Positions 21,551 through 23,192 of a stretch of DNA of 23,192 nt are shown here, piece by piece. Origin of the DNA: JAUWMI01 sp964454265 (GTDB lineage Bacteria > Sumerlaeota > Sumerlaeia > MWCT01 > JAUWMI01); the NCBI GenBank assembly GCA_964454265.1, contig CAYVXD010000057.1, positions 1 to 23,192 on the forward strand. Direction: 5' to 3'. Within the stretch, counting starts at the first letter, position 1. The number at the start of each line of letters is the position of its first letter. Position numbers and translations under genes: made by a program. Below the pieces are notes generated by a model, which saw only the letters and a program-made list of their open reading frames with translations, did not search any database and was not told the DNA's origin.

Positions 21551-21598
21551 TGTGAATTACCTCAGTGAAAGAAATATCCCATAAGGACTAAGACTGGT

Positions 21599-21628
21599 AT
21601 TCTATTCAGTTAATTTGTGTAGAGTCAA
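21599..21628 (-). promoter_or_regulatory. Promoter of the yicC operon
   Basis: On the minus strand TTGACT (21628-21623), an 18-base spacer and TAGAAT (21604-21599) each match the sigma-70 consensus in five of six bases. The start codon is about 48 bases downstream. Confidence 0.65.
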
Positions 21629-21680
21629 CAGATTTTGTCTGAACGGGTCCAGGCTAGTCCAGGGCAATGAATGGGTGGAG

Positions 21681-22880
21681 TCAGGCATCTGCGGTCGAAG
21701 CCTCTGGAGCGCTCTGTGCCTGCTTGGCACTGCGGAGATTGTCCCACCAGAACTCTTTTATCAGGATGCGCACGATACAGGCCACGGGCACTGCCACGAT
21801 CATCCCGCCCAGTCCGAAGTAAGCACCAACCATCAGGGCAAGCATCACGGCCAGGGGATGTAGCTCGCTGTTTTTGCCCACAATACGGGGCTGGAAAATC
21901 ATCCCGTCAATGGCCTGGATCAGCGCAAACAGCCCGATTACTTCTGCTGAACCTACCAGCTTATCCGCAAGACTGGGGAAACCGCTGGACGCGAGCACCC
22001 AGATGAGCGATGGAACTGCACCAAGCAGGGGTCCGAGGTAGGGAACGATGTTGCCGATGCCTGCCACGACGCCAATAAGAATGGCGTATTTATTCAGGCC
22101 GAGGAGCAACAGGCCGATTGTTGTCAGCAGTCCTACAAGGCAGCAGATAATCAACTGGCCCCGCAAGAATCCACCAACTGCCTCATCCATCCTGGTGAGA
22201 ATACCGAAGATGCGTTGTTCGTGCTGCGCGGGGATCACAGTTGACACCAGACCTTTGATCTTATGGAAATCCAGCAGGAAGTAGAAATTGATAATGATCA
22301 CAAGAATTAAAAACGAGACAAGTGAAAAGAAGTAACCAAACCCGGCGGCCACTCCTTTAGCTACCGCTCCTGCAACAGAGATTCCCTCTGCGGCTGCGCC
22401 GTGCAGTCCCGGGAGCATAGCGCCGAGAACGCTGCGAAGATCAGTTCCCAGGGATTCTAATATGTCTGTGATCTTCTCCATCTGTGCTTCGCTCAGTGTG
22501 ATATCGTACCTTTTCATGAGTTCGTTGAGCTGAGTCGGTATGACTTCGCTGAGGCGCTTAATGAGTTCGCTGATCTGATGGTAGAGATTGGGTAGTAAGA
22601 AGAGCATGAACGCGGCGATCAACAGCAGAATGATGACGTAGAATGTGACAAGACCCATGACGCGCGAGAGTTTGAGTCGCTGCTGGACGAATGTCACAAT
22701 GGGATTAAAGAGATAGGCAATGATCAATGCTACGCAGAACGGTGCCAGGACATTGGCAATCATGCGCAAAACGGGCCTGAACTGCACCAGCGCATATACT
22801 GCAACGGCGATGATAATCATGTAGCCGATCACGAGCAGCGTTTTCTTGAGTCTTGTATCAAGATCAGGCGTGTTTGCCAT
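21681..22880 (-). CDS. AI-2E family transporter
   Basis: A 399-residue polytopic protein of the AI-2E transporter family (PerM/TqsA/YdiK type). These are proposed exporters of autoinducer-2 or other solutes, and in some members act as Na+/H+ or Na+/Li+ antiporters, so the substrate here is not known. Features: two N-terminal membrane helices (about 14-62), a third (about 77-98), a long amphipathic loop (about 100-155) typical of the family, then five or so helices, with GNIVPYLGPLLGAVP (276-290) as the most conserved signature. I chose the ATG at 22880 because GGAGG lies 8 bases before it. An ATG at 22895 in the same frame has no such site but overlaps the preceding stop as TAATG. The C-terminus ends SAPEASTADA. 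Confidence 0.9.
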   Translation of the reverse strand: MANTPDLDTRLKKTLLVIGYMIIIAVAVYALVQFRPVLRMIANVLAPFCVALIIAYLFNPIVTFVQQRLKLSRVMGLVTFYVIILLLIAAFMLFLLPNLYHQISELIKRLSEVIPTQLNELMKRYDITLSEAQMEKITDILESLGTDLRSVLGAMLPGLHGAAAEGISVAGAVAKGVAAGFGYFFSLVSFLILVIIINFYFLLDFHKIKGLVSTVIPAQHEQRIFGILTRMDEAVGGFLRGQLIICCLVGLLTTIGLLLLGLNKYAILIGVVAGIGNIVPYLGPLLGAVPSLIWVLASSGFPSLADKLVGSAEVIGLFALIQAIDGMIFQPRIVGKNSELHPLAVMLALMVGAYFGLGGMIVAVPVACIVRILIKEFWWDNLRSAKQAQSAPEASTADA

Positions 22881-22894
22881 GGCGCTGTCCTCCA

Positions 22895-23089
22895 TTATGA
22901 AGCGGACGAGCGAGTAGTCTGTGGTGCGTCTCCTGACGCTTCTTCGCCATCAGTGTGAACAGAGACAGTCTGGCAAAGCCTGCGACAGAGCGCAATTCTT
23001 TTCTGCACGGAGGGATGGCTGTAGAATATGAACTCAACGAGGAGGTGCGGATTGGCGTCCATCAGGTTCAGCACTGCAAGGCGTTCCAT
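22895..23089 (-). pseudogene. M48 (Ste24-like) peptidase, C-terminal remnant
   Basis: The reading frame encodes ISAMERLAVLNLMDANPHLL followed by VEFIFYSHPSVQKRIALCRR. This matches the last 40 or so residues of Ste24/CAAX-prenyl-protease type M48 enzymes (ALxKLAxxNLxxxNPHPLVxFxxYSHPxxxxRI). The zinc motif HExxH and all membrane helices are missing. The frame has a TGA at 23114-23116, about 8 codons upstream of the ATG, and no other frame upstream in the window continues the homology. The gene is therefore 5'-truncated or frameshifted. The stop overlaps a possible AI-2E start (TAATG), suggesting that the two genes once formed an operon. Confidence 0.6.
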
Positions 23090-23192
23090 GGCCGAGATGC
23101 ACGCGAGACGCCTTCACGACCATTGTAGGGGTTTGACTAATGAGTTTGCTCTAAAAAGTTCATTATGTCGTCTTGTGATTAAGAATAGCCAC

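Overview
The window looks like a piece of a chromosome from an uncultured, double-membraned bacterium. Housekeeping genes (secG, aroB, aroQ, nifU-like, udg, pilT, coaBC, gmk, yicC) are mixed with small membrane proteins, a lone prepilin and secreted hydrolases. The prepilin style, the UROD-like and GHL10-like families and the many short intergenic palindromes would fit a candidate phylum such as Sumerlaeota or a neighbouring PVC/FCB-like lineage. That placement is an inference from gene style only. There are no rRNA or tRNA genes, CRISPR arrays or transposases in the window.

Layout. Positions 1-238 carry two perfect 95-bp copies of a hairpin-rich repeat. Positions 479-2491 (minus) encode an A+T-rich GT39-like membrane glycosyltransferase. 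Positions 2826-6586 (minus) hold genes for exported proteins: a neutral-ceramidase-like gene broken by a 4-bp tandem duplication, a truncated DUF1028 gene whose missing part is replaced by a small cassette encoding a four-helix-bundle (S23/IVS-type) protein between inverted heptamer arrays, and a GHL10-type glycosyl-hydrolase-like protein. Positions 7090-12893 (plus) hold secG with a repeat-grown tail, the overlapping aroB-aroQ pair, a UROD-family protein and an O-antigen-ligase/TPR protein. Positions 13085-14669 (minus) hold a NifU-like protein and an LVIVD beta-propeller protein. Positions 14777-16277 (plus) hold two coupled small membrane proteins and a type IV prepilin with its own terminator. 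Positions 16604-21550 (minus) form a run read in the order yicC, gmk, coaBC, pilT, udg, with a good promoter upstream of yicC. Positions 21681-23089 (minus) hold an AI-2E family transporter preceded by the 3' remnant of an M48 peptidase gene.

How the genes fit together. AroB and AroQ are consecutive shikimate-pathway enzymes and are translationally coupled. YicC, Gmk and CoaBC belong to a widely conserved neighbourhood, but rpoZ, often found between gmk and coaBC, is absent here. PilT and the prepilin point to a type IV pilus or pseudopilus system whose other parts lie outside the window. The GT39-like and O-antigen-ligase-like proteins point to cell-surface glycan assembly.

The most unusual content is the repeat biology. 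It includes the heptamer-flanked four-helix-bundle cassette inside a protein gene, two octamer arrays of one consensus placed directly upstream of start codons, 14-bp and 28-bp perfect palindromes in intergenic gaps, and several small tandem duplications that alter reading frames.
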